Assembly (NCBI RefSeq): GCF_902167145.1
Contig: NC_050099.1
Location: 60,840,942-60,904,941 of the forward strand
DNA: 64,000 nt
Direction of reading: 5' to 3'
Source: Zea mays
Taxonomy: Eukaryota; Streptophyta; Magnoliopsida; Poales; Poaceae
Part shown: positions 1 to 10,654 of the stretch, piece after piece
Layout of the letters: each line of letters starts with the position of its first letter
Position numbering within the stretch: the first letter of the stretch is position 1
The notes under the pieces: model-generated
Database searches by the model: none
Told to the model about the DNA's origin: nothing
Seen by the model: only the letters and a program-made list of their open reading frames with translations
Program-made: the position numbers and the translations under genes

Positions 1-1351
1 CACGACCTCGACCATGACCACGTGGCGTGGGAGATCCGTGGCCAGGGGAGGGACGCGAGGCACCGGCAGCAGCAGCAGGACCAGCAGACGGACCAGCAGA
101 GGTATGTGCACGGGAGCTGGAAGGGGCTTTCCTCAAGCGCCCTGCTGGATTGTTGGGATCAATCCAGAAAGGGGTATAGGATTGATGTCTTGTACCTTTA
201 TCATATCGAAACTGCGTCACAACTTCAGTCATCTTCATGATAAAAGGTGCATGAAGACATCCCTTCAGTGGAAAGCAGGCAGCATGGATGATTTCCTGCC
301 AGATCATATCAAAGACATTGATACTCTCTGAGATGCTGGGCTTCATGAATGAGAGCAAAACCTTGCTCTCTCCAAGAATATTCATCTGATTACCCCCTTT
401 AGGAATGAGGGTCATCCTGCTGAGGGAGTTGATGTATCTATAATACTTGTGCATGTTGGTAGCCTCCCAATATTTCCCAGACTCAGAGAGATGAAGATCT
501 CTTGCTTCATCTCTAGTAGGTTGGCGGAAATCATGGATCTTGATCTTATCACCAGAAATATCATTGTCGGTGAATCCAAGAATGTGAGCAAACCGACGGT
601 AGCTCACCTTGTACCAGTTGCCTTCAATGTAGAAGTTAAGATAAGGATAGTTGTATGGACTTTCCTCATCCGCCAGCTTGATCCACAGAGTTGAGTAAAA
701 CTGGGCAATGACTTCATCATTCCAATCATATTGGAATGTCATTATATTCTTCATCCTCTTCCTTTCACAGGCCCTCAACGCTTGTGTCATCTCTGGGTCC
801 CCAATAGCCTCACATCCTTCCCAGTTGATATAGCGTTGATGTAGTATGGGTTGATGTTTCTTGGGGAGGATCACTGAGTTGTAAAAATCCACATGCTGGA
901 GCGTCCAAAAACGGTTCCCATCAATCCTGGCATCACGAATGCGCAATGCAGGATTCTGGAAACGGATATCCTGAAGGAGAGCAGAACCTCCGCTGGCAGT
1001 GAAATCAGTCACTGGCTCATTGCCAGCACGCCGAGCCTCCGCCCAGTGGAGGACCAACCCTCGAATAACAGGGGCGTGGGCAGGGGGAAGATCAATTTCA
1101 TCATCTTTCCCGCCCTCATCATCACTTGTTGCTTCCCAAGCCTGCGGATTTGTCGCGGGTCGGGACCGACCGGAGGGATTCCGGGCTGTCCGACCGCGAG
1201 CTCCTTGAGACCCGGAGGCCTCACCACCTTGCATGACGTTGCCACTTCCTCGCCCACGCTTGGATCTGGCGCGTGGGGGAGTATCTCCATGAATCTCTTG
1301 GTCGTCAGAGGAGTCGGATTCAACCACAGAAGGATTCCTCCTACGCACCAT
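1..1351 (-). CDS. Retrotransposon third ORF, plant-transposon-protein-like, partial
   Basis: An open frame starts at an ATG at 1351 and continues without a stop for 450 codons to the window edge. The N-terminus is acidic and basic low-complexity (about residues 1-95). A globular part follows (about 120-340) with aromatic-rich blocks such as FYSTLWIKLA and NFYIEGNWYKVSYRRFAHIL, which recall the Putative plant transposon protein family (PF20167) from memory. The tail from about 410 is Ser/Ala/Gly/Pro rich. It sits where SIRE elements carry an envelope-like ORF, but I see no signal peptide or membrane segment in the visible part. Function is unknown. It is the least damaged frame of this element. 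Confidence 0.7.
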   Translation of the reverse strand, partial: MVRRRNPSVVESDSSDDQEIHGDTPPRARSKRGRGSGNVMQGGEASGSQGARGRTARNPSGRSRPATNPQAWEATSDDEGGKDDEIDLPPAHAPVIRGLVLHWAEARRAGNEPVTDFTASGGSALLQDIRFQNPALRIRDARIDGNRFWTLQHVDFYNSVILPKKHQPILHQRYINWEGCEAIGDPEMTQALRACERKRMKNIMTFQYDWNDEVIAQFYSTLWIKLADEESPYNYPYLNFYIEGNWYKVSYRRFAHILGFTDNDISGDKIKIHDFRQPTRDEARDLHLSESGKYWEATNMHKYYRYINSLSRMTLIPKGGNQMNILGESKVLLSFMKPSISESINVFDMIWQEIIHAACFPLKGCLHAPFIMKMTEVVTQFRYDKGTRHQSYTPFWIDPNNPAGRLRKAPSSSRAHTSAGPSAGPAAAAGASRPSPGHGSPTPRGHGRGR

Positions 1352-2264
1352 CCTTAAAAAGAGAAGATAGAACCTATGATAAGCAAGGATCTTAACAAAC
1401 ACGTTTGAGTAGAGACGCGTATGATATTGAGCATGCACTTCAACCGTTCATGCGAGCGGTTCAACTACAACGAACAATATCAAACCGCTAAACTCTAACA
1501 ATGTTCGTGACAAATGAAGATAATCTAAGTGTTGCAAGCACTTAAACTAAAATGTACCCAACGAATGATACACTAGATAATCAAGAACGGGTAAGATCGA
1601 GTATAAAGAAATGAAATAGGGCAATACCTCGATCCGGAGTTTGAATCAAGAAATCCCAACAAGATCGAGGGAGATGATGGAGAACGCCGAGATGAACTGA
1701 TCTCCAACAAAAATTTCCAAAGATTGGATGGCACAAGTGGGTTTTTGAGTGGAGAAAGTGTGAAGGAGAGAGAAGAAAAAGAGTAGGCGGCGACGGCTGG
1801 AAAAAGGAACTGAGAAGAAGAGAAGAGGGGAAGGGGAGAGAAATAGGGGAGGCGCCGGCTGGTCAGCAGACAGAAAACCGGTTCAACCGGTTTCTGGTCA
1901 GACTGCGCAGTAAAAGCGCGCAAAAAAAGGGATTGACTGCACGGATTTTCTAGCAGACTGACAGCGCAGTCTGCGAGACTGACGGCGCTGACTGCGGCGC
2001 TGACTGATAGCACGGACGCGGAGGTGGTCAAAACCGGTTCAACCGGTTTTTATACCGGTTCAACCGGTTTCCACCAGGGGAAAACCGGTTGAGTGACCTA
2101 CTCAGCCGATTCACTCAACCTGTTTTCAGATATTGCCCGGAAAGGCTATAATAGCACTTAGCAAATATGACATGAGTGATTTTAATGATAAAAATAGTAT
2201 TTCTCATGACATATTGCGCAAACAATCAATTTATAACCATCAAACTTGATCAAAATTTTAGTTT
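1352..2264 (-). promoter_or_regulatory. Spacer between pol and third ORF with LTR-like promoter features
   Basis: No convincing gene is present. The stretch at about 1870-2110 has several AACCGGTT-type palindromes, and on the minus strand a TATAAAAA at about 2046-2053. Next to it the motif CCTACTCAGCCG matches the element's own LTR at about 8804-8816. The leader from there to the ATG at 1351 is about 690 bases. This looks like a copy of the LTR U3/promoter placed ahead of the third ORF, an inference from motif sharing only. A 152-codon Ser/Pro/Leu-rich minus frame (1573-2031) is probably fortuitous. Confidence 0.4.
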
Positions 2265-5200
2265 TTAAGACACGTTTCGAGAATCCAAGATATTTAGCTC
2301 ACTCCCAAGAAAGCAAAATCTAGTCTCATCGAGTGGTTTTGTGAAGATATCGGCTAGTTGATTTTCTGTGTTTACATGACATAATTCGATATCTCCTTTT
2401 GCTTCGTGGTCCCTCAGAAAATGGTGTCTTATATCTATGTGTTTGGTTCTAGAGTGTTGCACGGGATTGTTGGCTAGTTTAATGGCGCTCTCATTATCAT
2501 AAAGTAATGGGATTCTTTTAAAATCACAGCCAAAATCTCTCAAGGTTTGCTTCATCCATAGCAACTAGCACAACAAGCACCAACAGCTATGTATTCAGCC
2601 TCGACAGTGGAAAGTGCAACACAGTTTTGCTTCTTAGAGCTCCAAGACACCAGGGATCGCCCAAGGAATTGGCAAGTCCCCGAGGTGCTTTTTCGATCTA
2701 CTTTACAACCGGCATAGTCTGAATCAGAGTAGCCAAATAAATCGAAAAAGGAGCCCTTGGGATACCAGAGACCTAGATTTTGGGTGTGAACTAGATATCT
2801 CAAAATTCTCTTAACGGCCACTAAGTGACACTCTTTTGGGTTTGCTTGAAAATGAGCACACATACACACACTAAGCATGATATCTGGCCTAGATGCACAT
2901 AAATATAGTAGAGATCCTATCATTGATCTATAAAGCTTTTGATCTACAGTTTTATCTTCTTCATTTAAGTCGAGATGACCACTTGAAGCCATTGGTGTCT
3001 TGGCGTGCTTTGCCTTTTCCATGCCAAACTTTTTGAGCATGTCTTGTGTGTACTTGGTTTGGCACAGAAAGGTTCCTTCCTTGAGTTGTTTAACTTGAAA
3101 ACCCAGGAAGTACTTGAGCTCACCCATCATGGACATCTCAAACCAAGCTCTAGGGGCTTGTTTAAGCCCGTAGAGTGCCTTGTGAAGTAGGTAAACATGG
3201 TTTGGCTTCTTTGGAACTTCAAAGCCCGGTGGTTGCTCCACATAGACCCTCTCTTGTAGTGGTCCATTTAGAAATGCGCTCTTGACATCCATTTGATATA
3301 ACTTGAAATCATGGTTAGTAGCATAGGCAATTAATATTCTAATTGACTCTAACCTTGCTACCGGCGCATATGTTTCCCGAAAATCAAGTCCTTCCACTTG
3401 AGTGTAGCCTTGGGCAACCAACCGTGCTTTGTTTCTTGTAACTACGCCATGTTCATCTTGTTTGTTCCTAAAGACCCATTTTGTCCCAATCACATTTTGT
3501 TTGGGTCTTTGGACTAAGGACCAAACTTCATTCCGGGTGAAGTTGTTCAACTCCTCTTGCATGACAATTATCCAATCCGGATCACCCAATGCTTCTTCAA
3601 CCTTAAGTGGCTCAAGAGAGGAAACAAACGAGTAAAATTCACAAAAATTAGCTAAACGAGATCGAGTTGTTACCCCTCTCCTGATGCTACCCAGGATGTT
3701 GTCCACCGGATGATCCCTTTGAATGGTATGATGGACTCTAGGATGAGGCACTGATGGTTGCCTTTGTATTTGGTCCTCCTCATCATTCACTTGATTAAGA
3801 GGCACTTCACCGTTAACACTTTCGTGTTCATCTTCTACCATAGTTGGCATCCTTTGGGATTGATGATTTTCTTCAAGACTTGGATGACTTGAGGTTGATG
3901 GGTTTGCTTGGGTGGAGGATTTGTCACCCACCACCTTTGCACCCACATCAACAACCTCATTGGTCATCCACAAAGTTCCTTCCTCATCATCCTTTTCTTG
4001 AGGTCTCACTTCACCTATTGCAAGTTTCTTTATGGCCTCACAAGGTAGTTCTTCATTTCCTACAGTGCCATTAGAAACGTGCCCTTGCGAGCCATTAGAC
4101 TCATCAAATGTCACGTCTATCGCTATTTCAACAAGACCGGTGGTATTGTTGAAAACACGATATCCATGCGCATTTGATGCATAACCGAGCAAGAAACCCT
4201 CGTCCACTCTAGGAGCAAACTTTGAGCTCTTGACTTTCTTGTTAAGAATAAAACACTTACAACCAAATACTCTAAAATAATCAACTTTAGGTTTGTTACC
4301 AGTGATAAGCTCATAAGCAGTCTTTTTGTAGATCTTGTGAAGATAGAGACAATTTATTGCATGACAGGCGGTGTTGACTGCCTCTGCCCAAAAGTTGTCA
4401 GGTGTCTTGTACTCATCTAACATGGTTCTAGCTGCTTCAATTAAAGTTCGGTTCTTTCTTTCCACAACACCATTTTGTTGTGGAGTGTAAGGAACCGAGA
4501 ACTCATGTTTGATTCCTTCTTCGCCTAACAATTCTTCAACACCTGTGTTCTTGAATTCCGTCCCATTATCACTTCTCACTTTCTTGATTTTGAGCTCAAA
4601 CTCATTTTGAGCTCTTCTCATGAATTTCTTCAATATTTCTTGAGTTTCACCTTTATCACTCAAAAAGAAAACCCAGGTGAATCGAGAAAAATCATCAACA
4701 ATGACTAAACCATACTTACTACCACCAATGCTAATGTAAGCCACAGGTCCGAAGAGGTCCATGTGAAGAAGCTCCAATTGCCTCTTTGTTGCGACCACAT
4801 TCTTTGATTGATGTGGGACTCCATGTTGCTTTCCTGCTTGGCATGCGCCACAAACCCTATCTTTCTCAAATACAACATTTGTTAGTCCAATGATGTGATT
4901 ATCCTTTTGAAGTTTGGCCAAATTCCTCATACCGACATGAGCTAGCCGGCGATGCCATAGCCAACCCTTGTCAGACTTTGCCACTAAACAAGTCTCAGGC
5001 ATCACTTTACTTGTTGTGAAATCAACAAGATAAAGCTTGCCCTTCAAGCGACCCTTAAAGGCAACCGAGGAGTCCTCTCTTCTAAGGATCTTCACATCCA
5101 CATCAGAAAATAAACAATTATAACCCATTCCACAAAGTTGTGAAACGGACAACAAATTGTAGCTTAAAGAATCTACCAATAAAACATTTGAAAGTGATTG

Positions 5201-5387
5201 TTGGTCAGAGATAGGAATTTTACCAATACCAATCACCTTACTCTTGCCACTATCTGCAAACACAATTTCTTGGGCTTCTTGAGTTAGTTGCAAGGAATGA
5301 AACATGTCTTCCTCCCCAGTCATATGATTTGTACATCCACTGTCAAGCACCTAACTTGACCCACCAGAGGAGTAGACCTGCAAAACA
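2265..5387 (-). pseudogene. pol: Copia pol (PR-IN-RT-RH), RT catalytic segment deleted
   Basis: The order is protease ([10 protein letters not shown]), GAG-pre-integrase HHCC (H..H..CGAC), integrase, RT and RNase H. The integrase triad is visible as D near 4757, D near 4573 (RSDNG) and E near 4469 (VVERKN), with D-35-E spacing. RT starts at [12 protein letters not shown] and reaches [11 protein letters not shown], then jumps straight to FEMSMMGEL at about 3142/3143. About 61 residues including YVDD are missing when compared with the Ji/Opie-like pol at 47086-50273. RNase H motifs are DSDYAGC and [13 protein letters not shown] at 5351-5353 replaces the Trp before the protease aspartate. A one-base loss near 2560 shifts the RNase H tail into another frame (2265-2564). 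Confidence 0.93.
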
Positions 5388-5390
5388 AGT

Positions 5391-7888
5391 TTAGGCTATG
5401 CTTTTAGGTACCCAAATTGAATTGGGTCCTACAGTGTTAGTTATAGCCTTGGGTACCCACACACTTCTTTTCATGACTTTTCTTTTAGTGTAGGCACCCA
5501 CATATTTGACAACCAATTTCCCTAAATCCCAAGTCAACATATAATCACAAAGATAAGAGTGAGAAATGGGAGCATTAAATTGTTGTCCACTTGAGGACCC
5601 CACTTCCTTCATCTTACTCTTTGTGGAACTCAAGTTTACCTTTACTTGAGGCGACTTGTCATTTGAGGAGTGAATCCTCCCCAAAGCATCATATAGGGTG
5701 GTTCCCTCTATGAACTTGGGGGATCTCCACCCCTTATGCACTGTGCTAGGGTTTTCCTTGGATGAGTTGAACCCAAGCCCCTTCTTCCATTGTTGGGCTT
5801 TAGGGACTTGTACTTGGGTTCAACTTTCTTTAACCCATCATTGCTAGAGCATCTTTTCAATATTCCTTTAACCTTCACCTGTGGGCTATTCTTCCTTGCA
5901 TGGTTAGTTAGACAACAAGAAGCATGATATTTGGCACAATGTTTGCAAAAATTATTGTTTGAGGAGCTAGACTTAGATTCAATCACTAAAGATGAGGCAT
6001 TGATGTTCTTGCTATTTTCAAGTTGCACTTGAAGTTCTTGATTTTGAACATTCAAGCTTAACATGCTTGATTCAAGTGCATTCTTTTCATTTGCAAGATT
6101 AGCTATAGAGGTTTTCATATTAATTACTTCTTTTTCTTTATCCTCTATAGTTATCTTGACTAATTATACTTCCTTAGTCAAGACATCTAGCATTTCATCT
6201 TTATTGTGTAGCAATTCTTGAAGCTCTAGGTTTCTTTCCTTTTCAAGGATAAGCAAGTCTTCTTGAGCATCAAGAGTTGCTTTTCTTTTATCTAGCTTCT
6301 CCATTAATTTGGTGATAACATTGTATCCATTAAAGCCAAATTCTTTAATCATTTTATTTTTCATGGCAATTTGTTCATCATCATCATCATTTGGAAAATC
6401 ATTACTAAATAAGGTTACCTTATCTCCTTTTGCCATGACACAAGTTGGGGTGTAGGAGTCGTCTTGTAGGTTGGTGAAGAGTTGCGAGCTTGACGTAGAT
6501 TGGATGGCCACGTTTGCCACCACTTCCTCTTCCTTGGAGCTAGAACTCTCTTCATCGGAGTTCCATTCTTCACCAATATGGGCTTGACCATATTTCTTCT
6601 TCTTGAAATATCCCTTGGTCTTGCCTCCCTTTTTGAACTTGTCCTTCTTGTATTCCTTCTTGGCTTCTTGTTCCTTCTTGTTAGGACAATCCGCTATGAA
6701 ATGACCGGTTTGGCCACATTCATAGCATGCCCTCTTCTTTCCTTTCCTTTGGAACTTGTCATTTTTCCTTACAAATTTCTTGAATGTTTTGATGAACATA
6801 GCTGTGTCTTCATCACTTGAGCTATCTTCATCACTTGATGTCTCGACCACTTTCTTTGCTTTGTGGTCTTTGTTCTTCTTGGGGGTGTCTTGTTCATTAG
6901 TGATCAAGGCATGAGAGTCTCTTGTCTTGATAGGGGCTTCTTCGGACTCGTGTTGTTGAATCTTTGCAAATAATTGATGAGGCGTCATATCCTCATAGTC
7001 ATCACGATCCCTTATCATCCTTGCTAGACTCTTATCCTTTTCTTCATATGCTCTCATGAATAATCTTGTGACCTTGGAGTCACTCCAATCTTCACTTCCA
7101 AGCACTCTTATTTTGTTTACTAACACCATCAACCGATCAAAGAGTGATTGAAGCGACTCACCCTTTGTCCAATCATATCTTGCAAGCTCACTCTCCAAAG
7201 CTTCAACTCCATGTCTCTTAGCTTTGGGATCTCCTTTATGTGACATTTTAAGAATATTCCAAATGTCACGGGCATCTTCTCTTCCTTGAACTTTCCGGTA
7301 TTCTTCCAAACAAAGACTTCCTTTAATTATGCTCACTGCTTGAGCATTGCGATGAACCTCTTGCATCATTTCCGGAGTCATCTCTTCTCCTTGGGCAGGC
7401 TTATACATACCTACATTAACAATCTCCCAAAGACTAAGATGCACACCGATTAAATGCGACTTCATCTTGTCGGCCCACTCGTCATAGTTCAACTCACTAA
7501 GAGTTGGTAACTTTCCAAGTGGGGCGGAAGAGAAGTTGGGAATAAAATTTCTAGAGTAATCGAATTGAACTTTACTAAATTCGTTACATTTGCTTTTGGT
7601 AGATGATCCTTCGGTGTTGAGACTTACCTTGCTCAACACCTTTGACACCAAAAGATCCACTAGATCGTCATTGTAATCAAAGTTTCCCTTACCTTTATCT
7701 TCTTCGGCCTTTCTTCTTGATTCTTCTTCTTTGGCCTTTTTCTTAGCATCTTCCTCTTTCATTTTGAGGAACATTTTCTCGGCAATCTTCATGGCGAGGT
7801 CGAGGACCTTGGGGTCCACTTCCTCACCGGAAGATGTGATGGGGATTTCCTCGAGGAGAGGATCCACATGGTCCCGTTGAGTAGACAT
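5391..7888 (-). pseudogene. gag: Copia gag with zinc knuckle and coiled coil
   Basis: It starts at an ATG at 7888 (MSTQRDHVDP), just downstream of the PBS. A Lys/Glu-rich N-terminal helix (about residues 25-70) precedes the retrotransposon gag core (about 125-330), with the block YDEWADKMKSHLIG. A CCHC knuckle CYECGQTGHFIADC lies at about 388-401, and a Leu/Lys coiled coil follows. A stop at 6164-6166 interrupts the frame, which then continues in the same register to about 5770. A one-base shift moves the C-terminus to the frame 5391-5741. The C-terminus has two WVPK motifs, also seen in the two other Copia gags here. Gag ends in TAA at 5391 and pol follows in another frame. Confidence 0.92.
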
Positions 7889-7929
7889 GATCGTTTCCTC
7901 ACGCGGTTAAGCGTAAAACGAGGTACGAA

Positions 7930-7941
7930 GCTTTGATACCA
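7930..7941 (-). other. Primer binding site, initiator Met-tRNA type
   Basis: The minus strand reads TGGTATCAAAGC two bases inside the LTR end. This is one base off the TGGTATCAGAGC seen in the two other Copia elements of the window. Confidence 0.8.
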
Positions 7942-7943
7942 AT

Positions 7944-9422
7944 TGAAAGTAGCCTAGAGGGGGGGTGAATAGGCTACACCTGAAAATTTTCACTAAAAAC
8001 TTCGAGATAGGTTAAATTAAAGTTGCACTGGTGCAAACCGGTTCAGTTGATTTTGATTACAACTGAACAAGTTTGAACCTGCTCAACTTAGATTAGATAA
8101 TCTGTTAAACAAATACGAAGTAGTGAAGAATTTAGCTAAATACTTGCCCTACACAAAATCTACTCGAATGGATAATATGAACCAACCAACGAATTTAAAG
8201 CGCTTAACAAGAACACGCAATATAACCCGAGGTTCGGCAACCACCACAAAGGTGTTCTACTCCTCGTTGAGGAGCCCATAAAGGGCCAGGTCTTTTCCAA
8301 CCCTAATCCTCTACAAGCCAACCACAAAGGTCAAGACAATCTCTTCTCAAATAAGCTCAAAGAGCGGGTGATACAAACTTCTTGGGGTCGTCCACAAATT
8401 TGGAGACTCCCAAGCAACCTCTAACCGTCAAGGAACACGAGGTTCCAAGAGTAACAAATCCGCACAAGGTTAAGTTTGCCACGAGCTCAAGAACAAAGAG
8501 AATAGGAGAATCGAGATGAAATTAACAGCGTGTTCGATAGAGTTCACCTCACACCAAGGGTCCTTCAAATGATTGAAGGAGATGCGATTGCGGGTGTGAA
8601 AGGTGAAATGAATGCACTTGTTGGGAGTTTGGTCAGCCAAGATTTCGTGGGAGAGGCAGAAGTAAATGAGAGAGAGAGTGTGAGGGGGTATATAAAGGAT
8701 CCCCCAAAAGCTGGCAGCCGTTGGGAGAAAAGGGGTAAAAACCGGTTGAACCGGTTTTCAGACCGGTTGAACCGGTTTCTACCAGGGAGATCCCGGTTCA
8801 CAGACCTACTCAGCCGGAGACTCGACCGGATTCAAAATCGGTTGAGTAGGGGAAAAATCCGGTTGAACCGGTTTTCCCAAAAGATCTGCAGCGACTTTTC
8901 TGACAGCTCTGACTGTCAGACAGGTCAGAGCAGGGTGGCAGAGGAGCAGTCCCAAAACCTGTTGAACCGGTTTCAGGACCGGTTGAACCGGTTTCTAGGG
9001 CTGAAACCAAATTTTGAGTATTTTGAAGAGAACAAAAATTGGAGTTTTTGTGGGAAGTAAAATTGGTTTTTCTCAAGGGCATTCATGATCTGGAAAAATG
9101 TTCTCGAAGATGTTTTTAAAGAATTTTGAACTTAGCTCATTGCATAACTTACTTAAGCATTGCGGATCCCTCTTAATTGCACGGCGATTCCTATGACTCA
9201 AGAATTATAAATTGAGCACCGCCGATGTTTCTAAGCACTTGGAGCACACCATTTGATGTGGAATTTTAAATCCGCTGTGCTTTCTATTTTTATGCTCGTA
9301 AGATCTGTGCTTCTCCTATCTGTAGAATTACTGTGTACATGCTAGGAGCAAACTTGTTAGAATCTCTGTTTGTTTTGTCATTTAATCACCAAAACCGTCA
9401 ATTAGGGTTGATTGCACTTACA
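7944..9422 (-). repeat. 5' LTR of the SIRE-lineage Copia element
   Basis: The plus strand runs from TGAAAGTAGCC to CACTTACA, giving TG...CA ends, 1479 bp. The inner end abuts the PBS with a two-base AT gap. The U5 end has CCTAGAGGGGGGGTGAATAG, shared with the other Copia LTRs here. On the minus strand a TATATAAA-type box lies at about 8688-8697, with CCGGTT palindromes 40-300 bp upstream of it. The outer end begins TGTAAGTGCAATCAACCCTA on the minus strand. Confidence 0.85.
8735..8995. repeat. Clustered CCGGTTGAACCGG palindromes in the LTR
   Basis: At least four CCGGTTGAACCGG units and several half units (CCGGTT) lie in about 260 bp. They sit just upstream of the LTR TATA box in transcription order. 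The motif is self-complementary except for its centre. Confidence 0.8.
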
Positions 9423-9496
9423 GCTTAACAACTATTTGATGACCATGTAATGAAACATGTAATGTGTTATGTGATAATATCCTATTGTTGCTTACT
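9423..9496. other. Short flank between two elements
   Basis: Seventy-four bases between the SIRE LTR and the next LTR. I see no feature except the left target-site copy TTACT at its end (9492-9496). Confidence 0.6.
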
Positions 9497-10654
9497 TGTC
9501 ACACCCGGTTCTGGGGGCAAAACCGAATGCATAGCATATGTGGGCCAGGATCCATTTTCCACACATATGTTGACGTCACAAGTGTAATATATCAAAAGAC
9601 AATGCAATAAAGGCATAAAGAGAGTAGAGTAACTTTATTACATCATCTGGATCATTGTATTTTTAACAAGTATCATAATCAAAGTACGACGGAAATAACA
9701 TGGACACTCTTCCACACGAAGGTGACTGGCGTATCGTTAGACTCAAAACTCGTCAACGTCGTCAACGAAGTCTTCAACATCACCCTCTGATCAAAATATT
9801 AGCAAGGGTGAGCTCACTTATGGTCGGGGCTCAGCAAGTGGGGGAAAATTAATGCAAGTTAACAAGGTAGGCTATGGATAAGCGGTAAGAATTTTAGTTG
9901 GTCAATATTTTATTAGCAACACCTGTCTTACTAATAAGTGTGTATCCCAACTATCCCAATTAATCAAGGGTATAAGATTATATCAAAAAGCACTTAAGTG
10001 AAATCACTTAAGCAAACCATTGGTAGACCATCAGATCTCGATTTATTTTCCATATTTAAGTTCAATTATCATCTAGCCTGGGTTGATCGGACCCGTAAAC
10101 ACTGCAGAGGTGAATGGCTAAGGATCCTTTATGAGGCTTTCACAAAATATCCTTAGTACAAAGCCACCCGCTAAGGTTTCCACGTCAGTATTGATGGCCC
10201 TCTGGGTGAGGTAACTTAGCCAAGACTACCACCCCATGTTAACATGAGCTGCCACCAAACCACTGCCGCCCCCTCTTGCCCATCTTTCAGGTAGGGTTGC
10301 TAAGCACTAAGTCTATAGAGCTAATTACCAAACCCAGACCCATTATAGCACTCGTGGTTGCACTGTTATCCTGGGTGGTCACTCCATGTTCCATTTAACA
10401 CAGAATGTTCTTGTTTAACCATCGGGTTAACAACATAATAAAACTTCATTTTCGGAACATAGTATCATTAAAAGAGTGACATCATATTCATCAAGTTGAG
10501 CAATAGCAAGAATTGCTAAGCAAAGCATTTATCCCAGGGTAATTCAAGGAATATGGTTGGTAATTCTAGGAAATCCTTATTTAGGCAAATCCCATCAAAT
10601 TATGTAATATATCCAAAAAGTAGACATTATTATATGAATTACTTGGGTACAAAT

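Larger units (their letters stand above)
1..9422 (-). mobile_element. SIRE/Maximus-lineage Ty1/Copia retrotransposon, 3' end outside window
   Basis: In minus-strand order there is a 5' LTR (9422-7944), an initiator-Met-type PBS, gag, a pol with protease-integrase-RT-RNase H order, a spacer of about 0.9 kb, and a third large ORF running off the left edge. IN before RT defines Copia. Long gag with a zinc knuckle plus an extra ORF downstream of pol is the layout of the SIRE/Maximus lineage. The 3' LTR and second TSD lie left of the window, so age cannot be read from LTR pairs. Gag and pol carry stops, frameshifts and a lethal RT deletion, so this copy is not autonomous. Confidence 0.9.

Noticed and set aside
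1573..2031. 152-codon minus frame rich in Ser, Leu and Pro
   Set aside because: Low-complexity, in a spacer with LTR-like repeats; no domain and no support as a gene.
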